Assembly (NCBI GenBank): GCA_018380885.1
Contig: JAGZSY010000020.1
Span: forward strand, 1-64,000
Length of the DNA stretch: 64,000 bases
DNA from: Enterocloster asparagiformis
GTDB taxonomy: Bacteria; Bacillota; Clostridia; Lachnospirales; Lachnospiraceae
Direction: 5' to 3'
Notes under the pieces: model-generated
The model's input: the letters and a program-made list of their open reading frames with translations, nothing else
Told to the model about the DNA's origin: nothing
Databases searched by the model: none
Shown here: piece after piece, positions 62,991-64,000 of the stretch
Layout: each line of letters begins with the position of its first letter
Position numbering within the stretch: the stretch's first letter is position 1
Position numbers and translations under genes: made by a program

Positions 62991-64000
62991 CTACAGCCCC
63001 AGGAAGGCCTTCCAGCGGTTGCAGATGCCCACGGCCTCCTCCTGGGTTTTCATCTCACAGAAAATCCGCAGAAGCGGCTCCGTGCCGGAGAATCTGGCGC
63101 TGACCCAGCCGCCGTCCGCAAAGTACACCTTGCAGCCGTCCAGGTAGGACACCCGCTCCACCTGGTAGCCGGACAGGTCCGGGAGGCCCTTCTCCTCGAA
63201 CAGAAGGCGCATCATGGGCTCTCTGTCCTCCCTGGCGAACCGGTAGGAGCGCTCCTCCATGTACCGCTCGCCGCAAAGCTCGTTAACAATCCGCATCAGC
63301 TCCGACAATTTTTTCCCTGTGACCGCCACCATCTCAACGAGCAGCGAAGCCGCGTATACGCCGTCCTTGCCGTTGATGTGGTTGGCAACCGTCAGGCCGC
63401 CGGAGGATTCCCCGCCCAGGATGGCCCCGGTCTCGGTCATTTTCGCGGAAATGAATTTAAAACCCACCGGAACCTCGTAGCAGGTTTCACCGTACAGCGC
63501 GGCGATGGCGTCCAGCCGGTGGGTGGTGGACAGATTGCGGACCACCGGGCCGTTCCACTTCTTGTACTCCTTCAGATAGTAGTAGAGCAGCACCAGGATG
63601 TCGTTGGGGTGCAGGTACACCCCCTTGTCGTCGATGACGCCCAGCCGGTCCGCATCGCCGTCCGTGGCGATTCCCAGGTCGCAGTGCTTATCCACCACAA
63701 AATTTTGCAGAAGGCCCAGGGTCTCCCGCGCCGGAGCCGGCATCTTGCCGCCGAACAGCGTGTCGTGCTCCTGGTGGATCACGCTCAAGTCGCTGCGGCC
63801 GGAAATCAGGATTGTGCTGAGGGCCGCCTCGCTGACGCCGTACATGGGGTCCAGGGCGATCCGCAGATGGGCCCCCTTGATGGCCTCCATGTCGATCTTG
63901 GCCATAATGTCGTCCAGGTACTCATTCATGGGATAAAACTCATGCACCAGCCCCTGCCGCACCGCCTCCTCGTAGTCGATTTTTTTGATCTCCTCCGGTT
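62991..64000 (-). CDS. phosphoglucomutase/phosphomannomutase family, 5'-truncated by window end
   Basis: At least 336 residues are visible; the frame stays open to the window edge (PEEIKKIDYEEAVRQG). The alpha-phosphohexomutase motifs of domains 2-4 are present: the Mg-binding loop LGIATDGDADRLGVID, the sugar loop GGESSGG and the phosphate loop ARFSGTEPLLRI. The phosphoserine domain 1 lies outside the window. It interconverts hexose 1- and 6-phosphates, linking to glycogen breakdown by glgP nearby. Whether glucose or mannose is preferred cannot be read. Confidence 0.93.
   Translation of the reverse strand, partial: PEEIKKIDYEEAVRQGLVHEFYPMNEYLDDIMAKIDMEAIKGAHLRIALDPMYGVSEAALSTILISGRSDLSVIHQEHDTLFGGKMPAPARETLGLLQNFVVDKHCDLGIATDGDADRLGVIDDKGVYLHPNDILVLLYYYLKEYKKWNGPVVRNLSTTHRLDAIAALYGETCYEVPVGFKFISAKMTETGAILGGESSGGLTVANHINGKDGVYAASLLVEMVAVTGKKLSELMRIVNELCGERYMEERSYRFAREDREPMMRLLFEEKGLPDLSGYQVERVSYLDGCKVYFADGGWVSARFSGTEPLLRIFCEMKTQEEAVGICNRWKAFLGL

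Overview
The window looks like chromosome of a G+C-rich anaerobic Firmicute, most likely a Clostridia / Lachnospiraceae-type gut bacterium. The evidence is GGAGG ribosome-binding sites, perfect TTGACA-17-TATAAT promoters, a T-box in front of ileS, a Gram-positive D-Ala-D-Ala carboxypeptidase, S-layer-homology and cell-wall-binding repeats on surface proteins, and genes typical of Clostridia (MATE pumps, hemerythrin, UTRA GntR regulators). No rRNA, tRNA, CRISPR array or complete insertion sequence was seen.

Layout. 0.1-9.2 kb: a LysR regulator, a short UvrA-like ABC ATPase, then a minus-strand pair of a hybrid histidine kinase and an unusual lipoprotein that joins a solute-binding domain to a 5'-nucleotidase C-terminal domain. 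9.3-13.5 kb: cytidylate-kinase-like protein, zinc alcohol dehydrogenase, D-Ala-D-Ala carboxypeptidase, HIT protein. 13.7-17.0 kb: membrane-anchored polysaccharide deacetylase and a two-gene ABC importer without a binding protein. 17.3-26.3 kb: an accessory patch with an XRE/membrane-protein pair under two palindromic operators, a transglutaminase surface protein, a frameshifted SLH surface protein of about 1570 residues, and gene scraps (tryptophanase, LysR, permease tail, XRE tail).

26.3-34.2 kb: a seven-gene minus-strand operon for a chemosensory pathway (CheY, MCP, receiver-GGDEF, CheA, CheW) that runs on into a MATE pump and an LD-carboxypeptidase. 34.2-36.2 kb: a MarR-MATE operon with promoter, operator and terminator all readable. 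36.2-41.1 kb: a four-gene operon of divergent Hsp70-system proteins (GrpE-like, lidless DnaK-like, small membrane protein, membrane J-like protein without HPD and with an SH3 tail); this is the best candidate for an undescribed system. 41.3-49 kb: small membrane protein, hemerythrin, a third MATE with a cre-like site, LysR/PhzF divergent pair, GntR regulator next to a uridine phosphorylase-cytidine deaminase operon, and a GyrI-like protein.

49.1-56.4 kb: a complete Wadjet (JetABCD) anti-plasmid operon whose last gene overlaps a greA-family gene. 56.5-64 kb: glycogen phosphorylase, isoleucyl-tRNA synthetase with an Ile T-box leader, and the 3' part of a phosphohexomutase that runs off the window. 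A dispersed ~42-nt palindromic repeat occurs three times (15.3, 56.4 and 62.3 kb).
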